Assembly (NCBI GenBank): GCA_947631595.1
Contig: CANRLZ010000005.1
Location: 1 to 64,000 of the forward strand
DNA from: an uncultured Oscillospiraceae bacterium
Lineage (GTDB): Bacteria > Bacillota > Clostridia > Oscillospirales > Oscillospiraceae
Reading direction: 5' to 3'
DNA: 64,000 nucleotides
Part shown: piece after piece, positions 1 through 9,027 of the stretch
How the letters are laid out: each line of letters begins with the position of its first letter
How positions within the stretch are numbered: position 1 is the first letter of the stretch
Translations under genes and position numbers: made by a program
Notes under the pieces: generated by a model
What the model saw: the letters and a program-made list of their open reading frames with translations, nothing else
Database searches by the model: none
Told to the model about the DNA's origin: nothing

Positions 1-3000
1 CATCAGCCTTTTCGATGGACGGGAAATCGATGGTCAAGCTTCCCTCTTCTTCAGCACTTGTAATGACCTTCACGGTATAATAGTACTCGCTCGGGTCGAA
101 CTTGACGCCGGTTTGTTCGGGGTTCGCCACCTCGGTGAACTTGTAGGTATACTCTGTCTCCGGAACAGCGCCGTCAAGCGTAACGCTGCCAAAGTAGACC
201 AATCCATCCATATTATTTTTAGTAGTTAAACTTTCGCTGTCCTGAATCACGGTATCTCCATCAGCGGTGGGCATGGGGGCGCCCGGTGTCACAGCCTCCA
301 GCTTGAAGGTAAACTCGTTATTCTCCAACGCGCCGCCGATCAGCGTCTTATTCGCCAACAGATCCGCGGTCGCGGGCTGGCGGTTGTTGGTGACGGTGAC
401 GGTGGCGGTGTTGGCCTCCAACGTGCCGGGGGTCGCCGCGGGGATGGCGCCCGTGGCGTTATTATACTCGACCGCATAGCCCTTGTCGGTGCTGGTGGCC
501 GCAGTCTCGGTGACGGTATAGGTGATCCCGGCGGGCAGGCCCTGGATGGTGGCGGTCTCGTTGGCCTTCAGGGTGATCGTGGCGGTCTTCGTGTCGCCGC
601 TGTCCGCAAAGGTCACCGTTGTCGCGTCGGTATGCGTGCCAGGGGGATCGTAGGTGACGGTGTAATCCCCCGCCACCTTGTCAAGGCCGGTGCCGGAGAG
701 CGCCACGGTGAAGATGAAGTTGTCACCGTCAGTAGTGGTTTGAACGGTGCCGTCCGTCAGCTTCTTCTCGATCGCCAGGTTGCCGATGGTGGTGTTGGCG
801 AAGACAATGGGGTTGCTATCGCCCGGAAGCGGACTTCCATCCATGACAGGGCCAGCCGTCTTTTGGACAGTATAACTCGTCTTCATATCGTCCGTGACCG
901 TGACCACGATGGTGTACTCGGTCGGGTCGTATTTGACGCCGGTGAGGGCGGTGTCCGTCTCTTTGAGGGTATAGGTATACTTGCCCGGGGTTTCAAATGT
1001 GATGCTGTTAAATTTGAATTTGCCCGCGCTGTCATTTTTGGTAGTAACAGGGTCGGGCATGGGGTTGCTCAGAAGCCCAGCGTCGTTGCTCCCATTCTCC
1101 AGGGTGAAGCTGAACTTTCCAGCCGTGGTAGCGTCAGCCGCCTTGCCGTCCAGGGTCTTGGAACCCGCAAGCGCAAACTCCACGGCGTTGAGGGTGTTGG
1201 TGACAACGACTTCATTCGTACCCTCGGTGCTGGCCTTAATCGTGCCGCTAATACTCCCCTCGTCGACAGAACTCCCGTCTACGGTGGCGTCTTTAAAGTG
1301 ATACTGCGGCATGCCGCTGAGATTCTCGGTGACGGTGTAGGTGATCCCAGAGGGCAGGTCTTTGATGGTGGCGGTCTGGCCGCCCTTCAGTTTGATCTCC
1401 GCCTTGCCACTGGCAAAAGCAACCGTCCCCGGCTGCTGTCTCTCATCCGTGGCAGCAGGGGCGTATTCCACGTTGTACGGCCCATCGGAGATGGTGGCGC
1501 CATCAGTCGCCGACAGGGCCACGTTAAAGGTAAAGAGCGTGTCGGAAGTGAGTTCGCCTTCGCTCGCATCCTGCAACACCTTCTTGACGCTCAGGTCGCC
1601 GGTGGTGTAGGTGTTTTCCATGGTGGTGGTGTAGCGGTAGTTGTTGGTTGCACCAGAGCTTACTTCTCCCCCAAAAGTGTCGGAAGTACCGCCAGTATTG
1701 CAGGTGACCTTCATGGAGTTGTCAACCGTAAAGGTGATCGTCTTCTCCGGGGCATACGTCACCCCTGGGATCTTCTTTTCGGCGCTCTCCGTGATGGTCA
1801 GGGTATAGGTGCCAGGCTCGGTGAGGCCGAAGACGTCAAAGGTCGCGTTGCCAGTTTTACCGTCCCTGTCGACCTCAATATTCTTCGAAACGCTCCCATA
1901 AGGGTTGGTCGGCTTATCCGGCGTGGCAGCCGAGTCATACTTCACCACCTTATCGGTGTTATCGCCGGTGGCCGCCAGGGTGAAGGTGAAAGTGCCGCCA
2001 GGCCATTTGCCCGTGTCGTCGGTCAGTTTCTTGGTCAGGTCGATCTGCACCGTGGGGTAGATGAACAGCTCGGCGGTCACGGTGGCCAAGGTCAGGTGAA
2101 TGTCCGGTGTCTCGGCGTCCACGTGGGGCGTGATCACATACCGATAGACGCCGGGTTCGCTATACTGCGGGATATAGCCTGGGGCGTCCTTTTCCGCTAT
2201 ATTTGCCGCTTTGTCTGTAACATCGTCATAACCATTTGCCGCATTCAACTGATACACTTTGTACTCATAACTCAGAGTATTCGGCACGCCCGGTCCGTCC
2301 GTGGTGCCGGTTCCTTCCTCGTTCATGTCGCCACCGGAAATGTACGTGTTATATGCCCCCTTCATGGCGTTGTAGTCCGAACTACTGCCCGGGGTGATCC
2401 CCGTGAAGGTCAGTTCCGGCCGGCTGATGCCGTGCTCTTTCTCATCATACTGGATCTTGTAGCTCGTGGGGGTTTTCACTTCGGCCCAGGCCGCGTCAAG
2501 GCTCTTGACGGCGTTTTTGCCGTTATAGAATGTATCGCCGGAGTCCAGGAAAAACAGGTTTTCCTGATCCTTCACTAGTGTGCCGCTGGAATTCAGCGGG
2601 TTTTTATTCAGCCAGCACACGAACAGATATTTTTCGTGCGCGCCGCCTTTTTCGGGCGTCGGAATCAGTTTGGTGACAGGGATCGCAGCGTTATCTTTAT
2701 ACCCTTCGTCCAGGATAACATACTTCCAGAACCCTTTACTACCCTTGCCGTTGTCACCCAGGGTGTACGTCGTCGTTTCATCAGGAGCCGTGGCCTTCCA
2801 AGGGGGGGCAACGGATAAATCCTCGCCAAAGGTCGCATCCGCGATCTGTAGGGTATAGCCCGCGAGGTTCTTGTACTCCGCCGGCGCCCAGACGGCGTAA
2901 AGGTCGGCATTCCCTCCCTTTTCGCAGGGAATGGTATACGGAGGGTAAGCCTCTGGATCCTTATCCATATTCGGGCGCAGACGGCGGCCGTAATCCGCCA

Positions 3001-5131
3001 GATACGCCGCGGGGTAAGTAACTTTGTCGTAGCTTTCAAATTTAGCGCCCGGCGTAGTGCTCCACCCGGCAAAGTAATAGGTGCCGTCGGCGCCCACATA
3101 AGTACCCTCGGCCAGGTCTAAATCGCCTTTATCAGTCTTGGCGCTGCTGAAGTCGGTCTGCTTGTTGGTTGTTGCGACATCATCTTCTTTGCCCGGATCG
3201 TCGCCGGTGACCAGCTCGCGCACCACAAAGGAACTGGAATCCTCCTGCCAGGTTCCATCCGTGGTGCCCGATCCATCGATTTCATCGGCGTAGATATAGT
3301 CGGTGTCGTCTCCCGGCAGGTTCAGGTGATAGCGCAGACCGGGGCCTACCTCTTTTACGTTGGTAAACACGATGTCGTCCAGGCTGCTACCTACCAAATC
3401 TCCGTCTCCCGACACATCAGCGTTATCCTTCTTGTAAACTTGGATCGTGGTCGTATAGTCTGTACCGCCATCTTCTACGGTGATCTTCATGGTATATACA
3501 TGCTCATCATAGGTGATCCGATCAACGGCCCCCTTCGTCTCTTTGATAGTATAGCTATATACAGTACCTACGTTATTATCTTCAAATTTAATATCGCCAA
3601 AGTTAACATTACCACTTGCGTCATTTGTCTTCGTGACCTCGGTCTCACTCACGCCACTAGGCATGGGGGCATCCGGGGTCTCAGCTTTCAGGGTAAAGGT
3701 AAACGCTCCGTCATATTCCCTCAAATCACCGCCGCTTAATTTTTTGTTTGCAATCGCAGAAACCGTCGGGAGACCCCTCTCCTTTACATTGTTAAAGACA
3801 AAGGTCTCGCCATCAGCGCTACTTGGGCTGCCCTTTGCGCTGCTGGTTGTATAGGTGACCGTAAATTGAAGCTTGTTGTTTGCGTCAGGCTCCGCCTTTA
3901 CCGTGGCGGTATACACGGTATCGTCACAGGTAATACCTTCTTTTCCATTGTCCTGTTCGGTAATGGTGTAAGTATAGGTACCGGCCTCGGTAAATGTAAT
4001 GCTATCAAACTGAAATTCGCCGCTGCTTTTATTCGATTTCGTCACATATTTAGTGCCATCGACGTCATCTTGCGCCTTACTGGGCATCGGTGTATCGGCG
4101 TTAGCTCTAAGGACAGCAACGCCCTCTGAACCCGTTAATGCGACAGCCGTGCCGTCCACAGTACCCATGGTCAAATTCTTCTTGCCTTTAAATTTATAAG
4201 TATTGGATCGAGGGGGGTCCGTGGCTTCCGCGCCGGTGCCGTCCGTCTTGGCGGATTCGAACGCGGACACGGCGGCTTGTAGATCCTCAAGAGCCTGTTC
4301 CACGGCCTCTGTGGAGTCAGCGGCGGCCTTAGCGTCCTCGGCGGCCTTGATGGCGGTGTCCAGAGCGTTATAGGCGTCCTGGGTGACCCATTTCTCAGAG
4401 GTAGCAACGTCTGTGCCGTCTTCGCTGATTTTGACGCTCTTCAGGTTGGTCTTCGCTGCTTCAATAGCGTCGTCCAACGCCGTCGTGTCCACGGAGGGCG
4501 TCTCCGAGGGTTTCTCCGAGGGTTCCGAGGTTCCGCTATCGAGGACGAAAATCCTGAGATGAACGGCATTTGTAGTAGCTGTCTCGCCTGTGTAACTACC
4601 AGAGGCATAGGCAAAATAATTACCCGAGTTACTTTCATCTCTCAAATAGAATTCTCCGGAAGTGCCCGACGGGAAAAAGAAGTTCTTTCTAGCACTGGAA
4701 GTAAGAGGTGGTTTCGAGCTACTAACACTTCTTACATCAAGGTAATACGACGCGTCGACCAACGCTTCGCCAGCGTTTGCCTGAACAGATCCATCGGTTC
4801 CCGCATCCCTAAAAGTAGTGCTGAAAACAATCTTGTCAGAGCTAGTTGTATCCAGTGTAATCTTACCGTCCGTTATTGTTACTGGAATTCTCCAGTTATC
4901 TGCCGTTGGTGCACTAACACTAGCAGGAAGACCAATGGCATAATCTGTGCCGCCATCTTCAAGCACAACAATGAATTTTACATTCGTTTTGCCGGCCAAT
5001 CCCGTACTCAAGTCCGTCACCTGGACATAAGTATCCCCATCCGCTGCTTTCGCCGCAGGGGCAAGGGGGGTCGTCGCCACCAGGGACAGGGTCATGGCAA
5101 AGGCCAGGAGGAAGGCGGTGAATCGTTTCAT
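1..5131 (-). CDS. giant exported pilin/adhesin-like protein (3' end outside window)
   Basis: About 1,710 codons are open in one frame from the ATG at 5131 to the window edge, so the C-terminus (where a sorting signal would lie) is not seen. Residues 1-29 form a signal peptide ending near AKA. Residues about 214-300 are an alanine-rich helical FIVAR-like segment. Spy0128/FctA-like pilin isopeptide domains (YTYTITE / YTYTLKE motifs) lie near 311-447, 448-597, 1024-1177, 1318-1444 and from about 1585 on. DUF5979-like modules (LPAGITYTVTE) lie near 1178-1317 and 1445-1584. Residues about 674-754 resemble a Listeria-Bacteroides repeat (AGW...YAVW). Known relatives are cell-wall adhesins or pilus shafts with self-formed Lys-Asn crosslinks. 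Adhesion is inferred. No sortase gene is visible nearby. The start is supported by AAGGAG nine bases upstream. Confidence 0.85.
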   Translation of the reverse strand, partial: MKRFTAFLLAFAMTLSLVATTPLAPAAKAADGDTYVQVTDLSTGLAGKTNVKFIVVLEDGGTDYAIGLPASVSAPTADNWRIPVTITDGKITLDTTSSDKIVFSTTFRDAGTDGSVQANAGEALVDASYYLDVRSVSSSKPPLTSSARKNFFFPSGTSGEFYLRDESNSGNYFAYASGSYTGETATTNAVHLRIFVLDSGTSEPSEKPSETPSVDTTALDDAIEAAKTNLKSVKISEDGTDVATSEKWVTQDAYNALDTAIKAAEDAKAAADSTEAVEQALEDLQAAVSAFESAKTDGTGAEATDPPRSNTYKFKGKKNLTMGTVDGTAVALTGSEGVAVLRANADTPMPSKAQDDVDGTKYVTKSNKSSGEFQFDSITFTEAGTYTYTITEQDNGKEGITCDDTVYTATVKAEPDANNKLQFTVTYTTSSAKGSPSSADGETFVFNNVKERGLPTVSAIANKKLSGGDLREYDGAFTFTLKAETPDAPMPSGVSETEVTKTNDASGNVNFGDIKFEDNNVGTVYSYTIKETKGAVDRITYDEHVYTMKITVEDGGTDYTTTIQVYKKDNADVSGDGDLVGSSLDDIVFTNVKEVGPGLRYHLNLPGDDTDYIYADEIDGSGTTDGTWQEDSSSFVVRELVTGDDPGKEDDVATTNKQTDFSSAKTDKGDLDLAEGTYVGADGTYYFAGWSTTPGAKFESYDKVTYPAAYLADYGRRLRPNMDKDPEAYPPYTIPCEKGGNADLYAVWAPAEYKNLAGYTLQIADATFGEDLSVAPPWKATAPDETTTYTLGDNGKGSKGFWKYVILDEGYKDNAAIPVTKLIPTPEKGGAHEKYLFVCWLNKNPLNSSGTLVKDQENLFFLDSGDTFYNGKNAVKSLDAAWAEVKTPTSYKIQYDEKEHGISRPELTFTGITPGSSSDYNAMKGAYNTYISGGDMNEEGTGTTDGPGVPNTLSYEYKVYQLNAANGYDDVTDKAANIAEKDAPGYIPQYSEPGVYRYVITPHVDAETPDIHLTLATVTAELFIYPTVQIDLTKKLTDDTGKWPGGTFTFTLAATGDNTDKVVKYDSAATPDKPTNPYGSVSKNIEVDRDGKTGNATFDVFGLTEPGTYTLTITESAEKKIPGVTYAPEKTITFTVDNSMKVTCNTGGTSDTFGGEVSSGATNNYRYTTTMENTYTTGDLSVKKVLQDASEGELTSDTLFTFNVALSATDGATISDGPYNVEYAPAATDERQQPGTVAFASGKAEIKLKGGQTATIKDLPSGITYTVTENLSGMPQYHFKDATVDGSSVDEGSISGTIKASTEGTNEVVVTNTLNAVEFALAGSKTLDGKAADATTAGKFSFTLENGSNDAGLLSNPMPDPVTTKNDSAGKFKFNSITFETPGKYTYTLKETDTALTGVKYDPTEYTIVVTVTDDMKTSYTVQKTAGPVMDGSPLPGDSNPIVFANTTIGNLAIEKKLTDGTVQTTTDGDNFIFTVALSGTGLDKVAGDYTVTYDPPGTHTDATTVTFADSGDTKTATITLKANETATIQGLPAGITYTVTETAATSTDKGYAVEYNNATGAIPAATPGTLEANTATVTVTNNRQPATADLLANKTLIGGALENNEFTFKLEAVTPGAPMPTADGDTVIQDSESLTTKNNMDGLVYFGSVTLDGAVPETEYTYKFTEVANPEQTGVKFDPSEYYYTVKVITSAEEEGSLTIDFPSIEKAD

Positions 5132-5173
5132 GGTCGGTCTCTCCTTCTCGTGATTTGGTGTGGTAGCGGGTAT

Positions 5174-5218
5174 TTTGTCCTGCCCGGAGGGCAGGACAAA
5201 CGAGGGCCATGGCCCTCG
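5174..5218 (-). promoter_or_regulatory. double hairpin in the 5' leader of the adhesin gene
   Basis: Two perfect adjacent stems lie between the promoter and the ribosome binding site: a 12-bp stem (5174-5185 with 5189-5200, loop GGA) and an 8-bp stem (5201-5208 with 5211-5218). Neither is followed by a T-run on the minus strand, so they look like mRNA-stabilising or regulatory structures rather than a terminator. The rest of 5132-5464 holds only the promoter and the terminator of the next operon. Confidence 0.55.
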
Positions 5219-5238
5219 AGGCATAAAATGTCACACTC

Positions 5239-5266
5239 ATTATAGCGCCGCCGCCGCAAAAGTCAA
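5239..5266 (-). promoter_or_regulatory. sigma-A promoter of the adhesin gene
   Basis: On the minus strand TTGACT (5266-5261) and TATAAT (5244-5239) are separated by 16 bases. Transcription would begin near 5232, giving a leader of roughly 100 nt that contains the two hairpins. Confidence 0.75.
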
Positions 5267-5407
5267 GCATTTTGCCGAATTTTTTCCTCTTCGCCTGTCT
5301 TTTTTTGTAGGACTTCCCATGCCTCCCAAAGTTCCGGGCGGCCGGAGGGGCAAAAATCATCTATTTTTACTAAAGACCTTGACAAAATTGTAGAACCCCC
5401 GCGGCGC

Positions 5408-5442
5408 AAAAAAACGCCCCCGCGCCACAGGGCGCGGGGGCG
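5408..5442 (-). terminator. intrinsic terminator of the TAXI TRAP operon
   Basis: A perfect 12-bp GC-rich stem (5415-5426 with 5431-5442) is followed on the minus strand by seven T residues. It lies just downstream of the stop of the solute receptor gene. Confidence 0.9.
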
Positions 5443-5464
5443 GCAGGGGGTCGCTTTGGACGGG

Positions 5465-6502
5465 TCAGCTCAGGACGCCGATCTCCTGGTAGTAGCGCTG
5501 GGCGCCGGGGTGGAGGGGCAGGTCGGCGATGTCCTTCACCGCCTCCTCCGGGGTGAGGCCGGCCAGGTTGCTCTGGGCCTCGCCCAGCTCGTCGATGTGC
5601 TCCCAGAAGGTGCGGGTGAGCTGGTAGACCGTCTCCTCGTCCAGGTCGCCCCGGCAGAACATGACCATCTTGATGGCGGAGGTCTGAACGTCCTCGTCCT
5701 GGCCGGGGTAGGTCCCGGCGGGGATGGTGAAGGGGGCGTACCAGGGGTAGTCGGCCTGGAGAGCGGCGATGATGTCCTCGGGGATGTCCACCAGGCGGCA
5801 CCCGGCGGTGAGCGCCTGGGTGACGGCGGAGGCGGGCGCGCCGGACATGATCCACGCCCCGTCGATGGTGCCGTTCTGGAGCATATCGGCGGCGGCGGAG
5901 AAGTCGATGTACTCACAGTTGATGTCGTCGGGGAAGGTGAGGCCGGCGGCGGTAAAGTGGTTCTGGCACTCGCCGTACACGCTGGAGCCGGCGGAGGCCA
6001 CGGCGAAGTGCTTGCCCTTCACGCTGGCCAGGTCGGTGATCCCGGAGTTCCCGGCGGCCACCACCTGGTTGGGGTTGAAGTACAGCCCGGCGATGACCTT
6101 CAGGTCGTCGTAGGCGTAGCCCTCAAAGCTGTTCTGGCCGTTGAGGCACTCCCAGCAGTTGGAGGAGATGGCGATGGAGACCTGGGCCTCCCCCTCGCTC
6201 ACCAGGGTGAGGTTCTGGATGCCGCCGGCGGACTCCTGGCTGGAGGCGCTGACGTAGTCGATCTGGGTGTCCCACAGGTTGGTGATGGCCGCGCCCACGG
6301 CGTACAGCGCGCCGGAAGCGGAGGCGGTGGGGAAGTTGATGGTGACGTTCTCGTGTTCGGCGCCGCCGGTCTGGGAGGTGATGGTGGCGTCCACCTTCTG
6401 GGTGGCCTCGGCGGGCTGCTGGTCGCTCTTCTGGCCGCCGCAGGCAGCCAGCAGGCCCAGGGCCAGCACCAGGGCCAGGGCAAGGGCAAGAATTCGTTTC
6501 AT
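5465..6502 (-). CDS. TAXI family TRAP transporter solute receptor (lipoprotein)
   Basis: The 345-residue product starts with a lipoprotein signal peptide ending LLAAC, so Cys21 would be lipidated and the protein held on the outer face of the membrane. The mature part matches TAXI receptors (ASASGALYAVGAAI near the start, GKHFAVASAGSSVYGEC in the middle) and has the usual family length. TAXI receptors capture small organic solutes such as dicarboxylates or amino acids and pass them to a fused TRAP permease, whose gene lies 51 bases upstream in the same operon. AAAGGAG precedes the start. The substrate cannot be read from sequence. Confidence 0.93.
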   Translation of the reverse strand: MKRILALALALVLALGLLAACGGQKSDQQPAEATQKVDATITSQTGGAEHENVTINFPTASASGALYAVGAAITNLWDTQIDYVSASSQESAGGIQNLTLVSEGEAQVSIAISSNCWECLNGQNSFEGYAYDDLKVIAGLYFNPNQVVAAGNSGITDLASVKGKHFAVASAGSSVYGECQNHFTAAGLTFPDDINCEYIDFSAAADMLQNGTIDGAWIMSGAPASAVTQALTAGCRLVDIPEDIIAALQADYPWYAPFTIPAGTYPGQDEDVQTSAIKMVMFCRGDLDEETVYQLTRTFWEHIDELGEAQSNLAGLTPEEAVKDIADLPLHPGAQRYYQEIGVLS

Positions 6503-6553
6503 TCCTCTGATCTCCTTTTTGGGATAAATATTGTCCAGCGCTTCCGCGCGAGA

Positions 6554-8530
6554 CTACCCTTGGACGGGCCGGTCGGCCCTGGGGCGGGTGAACCACTGGA
6601 ACGCCAGCACGGCCGCCAGCAGGGCGAAGCCCACCGCGTCGGTCGCCAGCCCAGGGGCCAGCAGCAGGGGCGCCACGGCCAGCAGAACCAGCCGCTCCGG
6701 CACATTCGCCCGCCGCAGCAGCCAGCCCTCCAGCCCGGCCACCAGGGACACCGTCCCGACGGAGGCGGTGACGGCGGCCCAGACGGTCTGAAGCGCGGTG
6801 GCCGTGGGGTCCGCGCCGATGAGCAGGATGGGGCTTCCCAGGAAGAAGAAGGGGATCAGGAAGCCGATGAGGCCCAGGCGGACGGACAGCAGGCCGGTCT
6901 TGGTCTGGTTGGACCCGGCGATCCCGGCGGCCACGTAGCTGCTCATGGCCACCGGCGGGGTGATGTTGGACAGGCAGGCGTAGATGAGGCAGAACAGGTG
7001 GGCTACAATGGGGGTCACCCCCACCTTCACCAGTACGGGCACCGCCACGGCCTGGACGATGACGTAGGCGGCCACGCCGGGCACGCCCATGCCCAGGATG
7101 GTGGACATGATCATCACCAAAAAGCCGGTGAGGTAGATGTTGGCGTTGTCCACCACCGACAGGATGAGGTAGCCCATGTTCAGGCCCAAGCTGGTCAGGG
7201 TGACGGTGCCGATGATCACGCCAATGATCACGCAGCACACACCCACGGAGACGGCGCTCTTGGCGCCCTCCACGGTGGCGGCCACGATCTTGTCCCAGGT
7301 CATGCGGGTGTCCTTGCGCAGCCAGCTCGCGCCGATGGTGGCGAAGATGGCGAACAGGGCGGCGAAGAGGGGGGTGTACCCCAGGGCCATGAGGCCGATG
7401 AGCACCACCAGGGGCAGCGCCAGGTGCCCCTGCTTTTTCACCACCTCCAGCGCGTCCGGGATGTTCTCCCTGGACAGGCCGGACAGCCCCAGGCGCTTGG
7501 CCTCAAAGTGGACGGCGAAGAGCAGCCCCAGGTAGTAGAGAAACGCCGGCAGGATGGCCGCCAGCATGACCCAGGTGTAGCTCAGGCCCAAAAACTCCGC
7601 CATGACGAAGCCCACCGCGCCCATGATGGGCGGGCAGAACTGCCCGCCGGTGGAGGCCACCGCCTCCACCGCCCCGGCAAATTCCTTCTTGTAGCCGGTG
7701 CGCTTCATCAGGGGGATGGTGATGGTGCCGGTGGTGGCCACGTTGGCGATGGCGGAGCCGTTGATCATCCCCATGAGGGCGGAGGCGATCACCGCCACCT
7801 TGGCCGGGCCGCCGGGGGAGCGGCCCACCAGGGTGAGGGAGAAGTCGTTGATGAACTTGGAAAAGCCGCTGTACTTCAGGTACGCGCCGAAGACCACGAA
7901 GAGGAAGATGTAGGTGGCGGACACGCCGATGCCGGTGCCCAGCAGGCCCTGGGTGCCCCAGAACTGCGTCGTCAGCACCCGGCGGAGGGTGAACCCGTTG
8001 TGGCCCAGCTTGCCGGGGAGGTACGCCCCGAACCAGTTGTAGGCCAGGAAAATGAGCGCCAGGATGGCCAGGTTCCCCGAGGCGCGCCGGGCGGCCTCGA
8101 AGACCAGCACCAGGGCGACCCCGGCGATGGCGATCTCCAGGTCGGTGGTGCGGCCGCCGTTCTGGGCGATGCGGGTGTAGTTGAAGATGAGGTAGGTGAA
8201 CACGCCCACCGACAGCGCGATCAGCGCCCAGTCCCAGATGGGCGGCGCCCTGCGCACCCGGCGCTCTTTTTTGTAGGTGGGGTAGAGCAGGAAGGTGAAC
8301 ACCAGCAGAAAGATGCAGTGGATGGCCCGCAGGTTCACCGCGCTGATGGCGCCCACGGTGCTGAAATAGAGCTGGAACACCGTCCAGACGCACAGCAGCA
8401 CCGTGATGGCCACGTCCAGCGGCCCCACGTACTTCCGGGTCCGGGAGTCGGCCTCCTTCTCCTCCAAAAGCCGCTGGGCCTTCTGTTCCAGCGCCTCCTG
8501 CTCCTGCTGGTCGATGGGCCTGTCCTCCAT
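6554..8530 (-). CDS. TRAP transporter fused permease (DctQ-DctM type)
   Basis: This 658-residue membrane protein fuses the small and large TRAP permease subunits, as is usual for TAXI systems. The N-terminus is cytoplasmic and charged (glutamate/glutamine rich), followed by about four helices of the small subunit and then the large DctM-like part with the conserved glycine-rich GMGVPGVAAY segment. The ATG at 8530 is chosen because GGAGG lies seven bases upstream. Reading could extend in frame to 8602 but there is no ribosome site there. It probably imports an organic acid or amino acid using a sodium or proton gradient together with the receptor encoded downstream. Confidence 0.92.
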   Translation of the reverse strand: MEDRPIDQQEQEALEQKAQRLLEEKEADSRTRKYVGPLDVAITVLLCVWTVFQLYFSTVGAISAVNLRAIHCIFLLVFTFLLYPTYKKERRVRRAPPIWDWALIALSVGVFTYLIFNYTRIAQNGGRTTDLEIAIAGVALVLVFEAARRASGNLAILALIFLAYNWFGAYLPGKLGHNGFTLRRVLTTQFWGTQGLLGTGIGVSATYIFLFVVFGAYLKYSGFSKFINDFSLTLVGRSPGGPAKVAVIASALMGMINGSAIANVATTGTITIPLMKRTGYKKEFAGAVEAVASTGGQFCPPIMGAVGFVMAEFLGLSYTWVMLAAILPAFLYYLGLLFAVHFEAKRLGLSGLSRENIPDALEVVKKQGHLALPLVVLIGLMALGYTPLFAALFAIFATIGASWLRKDTRMTWDKIVAATVEGAKSAVSVGVCCVIIGVIIGTVTLTSLGLNMGYLILSVVDNANIYLTGFLVMIMSTILGMGVPGVAAYVIVQAVAVPVLVKVGVTPIVAHLFCLIYACLSNITPPVAMSSYVAAGIAGSNQTKTGLLSVRLGLIGFLIPFFFLGSPILLIGADPTATALQTVWAAVTASVGTVSLVAGLEGWLLRRANVPERLVLLAVAPLLLAPGLATDAVGFALLAAVLAFQWFTRPRADRPVQG

Positions 8531-8580
8531 GCCCGCGCCTCCGTCCTCGACCCGCGGAGGGGTCGTGAGTATCCATGGAC

Positions 8581-8609
8581 TTTTTACCATACTGGCGGCC
8601 AAAAGTCAA
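8581..8609 (-). promoter_or_regulatory. possible promoter of the TRAP operon
   Basis: TTGACT (8609-8604) with a 17-base spacer precedes a weak TAAAAA (8586-8581) on the minus strand, about 50 bases upstream of the permease start. The -35 is good and the -10 poor. Confidence 0.4.
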
Positions 8610-8683
8610 GGAAAATCCCGCCAATTCCCCATCTGGACGGGAGGATCCCACACTTTTTCCAGATGATACCGCTCCCGCCCGCC

Positions 8684-8712
8684 GCATATCCAACCCGCCC
8701 CTGTTCATACTA
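8684..8712 (+). promoter_or_regulatory. sigma-G/sigma-F-like promoter of spoVT
   Basis: GCATA at 8684-8688 and CATACTA at 8706-8712 are 17 bases apart. CATACTA equals the consensus -10 of forespore sigma factors, and spoVT is a known sigma-G gene in Bacillus. The start codon lies about 40 bases downstream. Confidence 0.6.
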
Positions 8713-8753
8713 AGGTTTGTCAAATAGAAAACAAGGCAGGAGGAATTCCCTTG

Positions 8754-8945
8754 ATGAAAGCGACTGGCGTCGTGAGACGCATTGACGACCTGGGCCGGAT
8801 CGTCATCCCCAAAGAGATCCGCCGCACCATGCGCATCCGCGAGGGCGACCCGCTGCATACAACATTGGAGGAGTGGGAGAGGTTCTGCCTCGGGATGCTG
8901 CGTTTGTCAAAGAGGGCCGGGCTGAGGCCCCGCGACGGCGAATAG
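8754..8945 (+). CDS. spoVT: spoVT N-terminal fragment, ending in an element-derived tail
   Basis: Codons 1-34 (MKATGVVRRIDDLGR... to EGDPL) are the AbrB-type DNA-binding domain of the forespore regulator SpoVT. After L34 (8853-8855) the reading frame enters foreign sequence, continues for 29 residues and stops. SpoVT is normally about 178 residues, with a C-terminal GAF-like domain. That missing part is found at 30764-31201. The ATG at 8754 follows AGGAGG, although TTG at 8751 is also possible. As it stands the 63-residue product has a nearly complete swapped-hairpin DNA-binding domain but no sensory domain. The tail encoded at 8856-8945 is predicted to be the natural C-terminus of the element's recombinase when the element is circular. 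Confidence 0.9.
   Translation: MKATGVVRRIDDLGRIVIPKEIRRTMRIREGDPLHTTLEEWERFCLGMLRLSKRAGLRPRDGE
8839..8855 (+). repeat. left attachment site core (17-bp direct repeat)
   Basis: GCGAGGGCGACCCGCTG is identical to 30747-30763. Both copies are preceded by ATC plus one variable base, and both encode EGDPL in the frame being used. Left of this copy the sequence is spoVT and right of it is element DNA. Confidence 0.85.
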
Positions 8946-8959
8946 TCCGAAAAACAGAA

Positions 8960-8995
8960 GTGCCGCGGTCCGCTTGGGAAAGCGGATCGCGGCAC
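8960..8995. terminator. bidirectional terminator at the left end of the element
   Basis: A long stem (GTGCCGCG... pairing with ...CGCGGCAC) is flanked by GTTTATTTT on the plus side and by TTCTGTTTTT on the minus side. It can end the truncated spoVT transcript, the dehydratase gene opposite, and, in a circular element, the recombinase transcript. Confidence 0.8.
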
Positions 8996-9027
8996 GTTTA
9001 TTTTGGTTCGTTTCTCCAGACCGGATG

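Noticed and set aside
632-2578. A 648-codon plus-strand frame at the window start
   Set aside because: Shadow of the adhesin gene, which is open through the whole stretch on the minus strand with repeated pilin motifs.
5456-8713. A plus-strand open frame of 1,085 codons
   Set aside because: It is the antisense of the TAXI receptor and permease genes. The protein is low-complexity Gly/His/Gln-rich with no family match. High GC makes long shadow frames common here.
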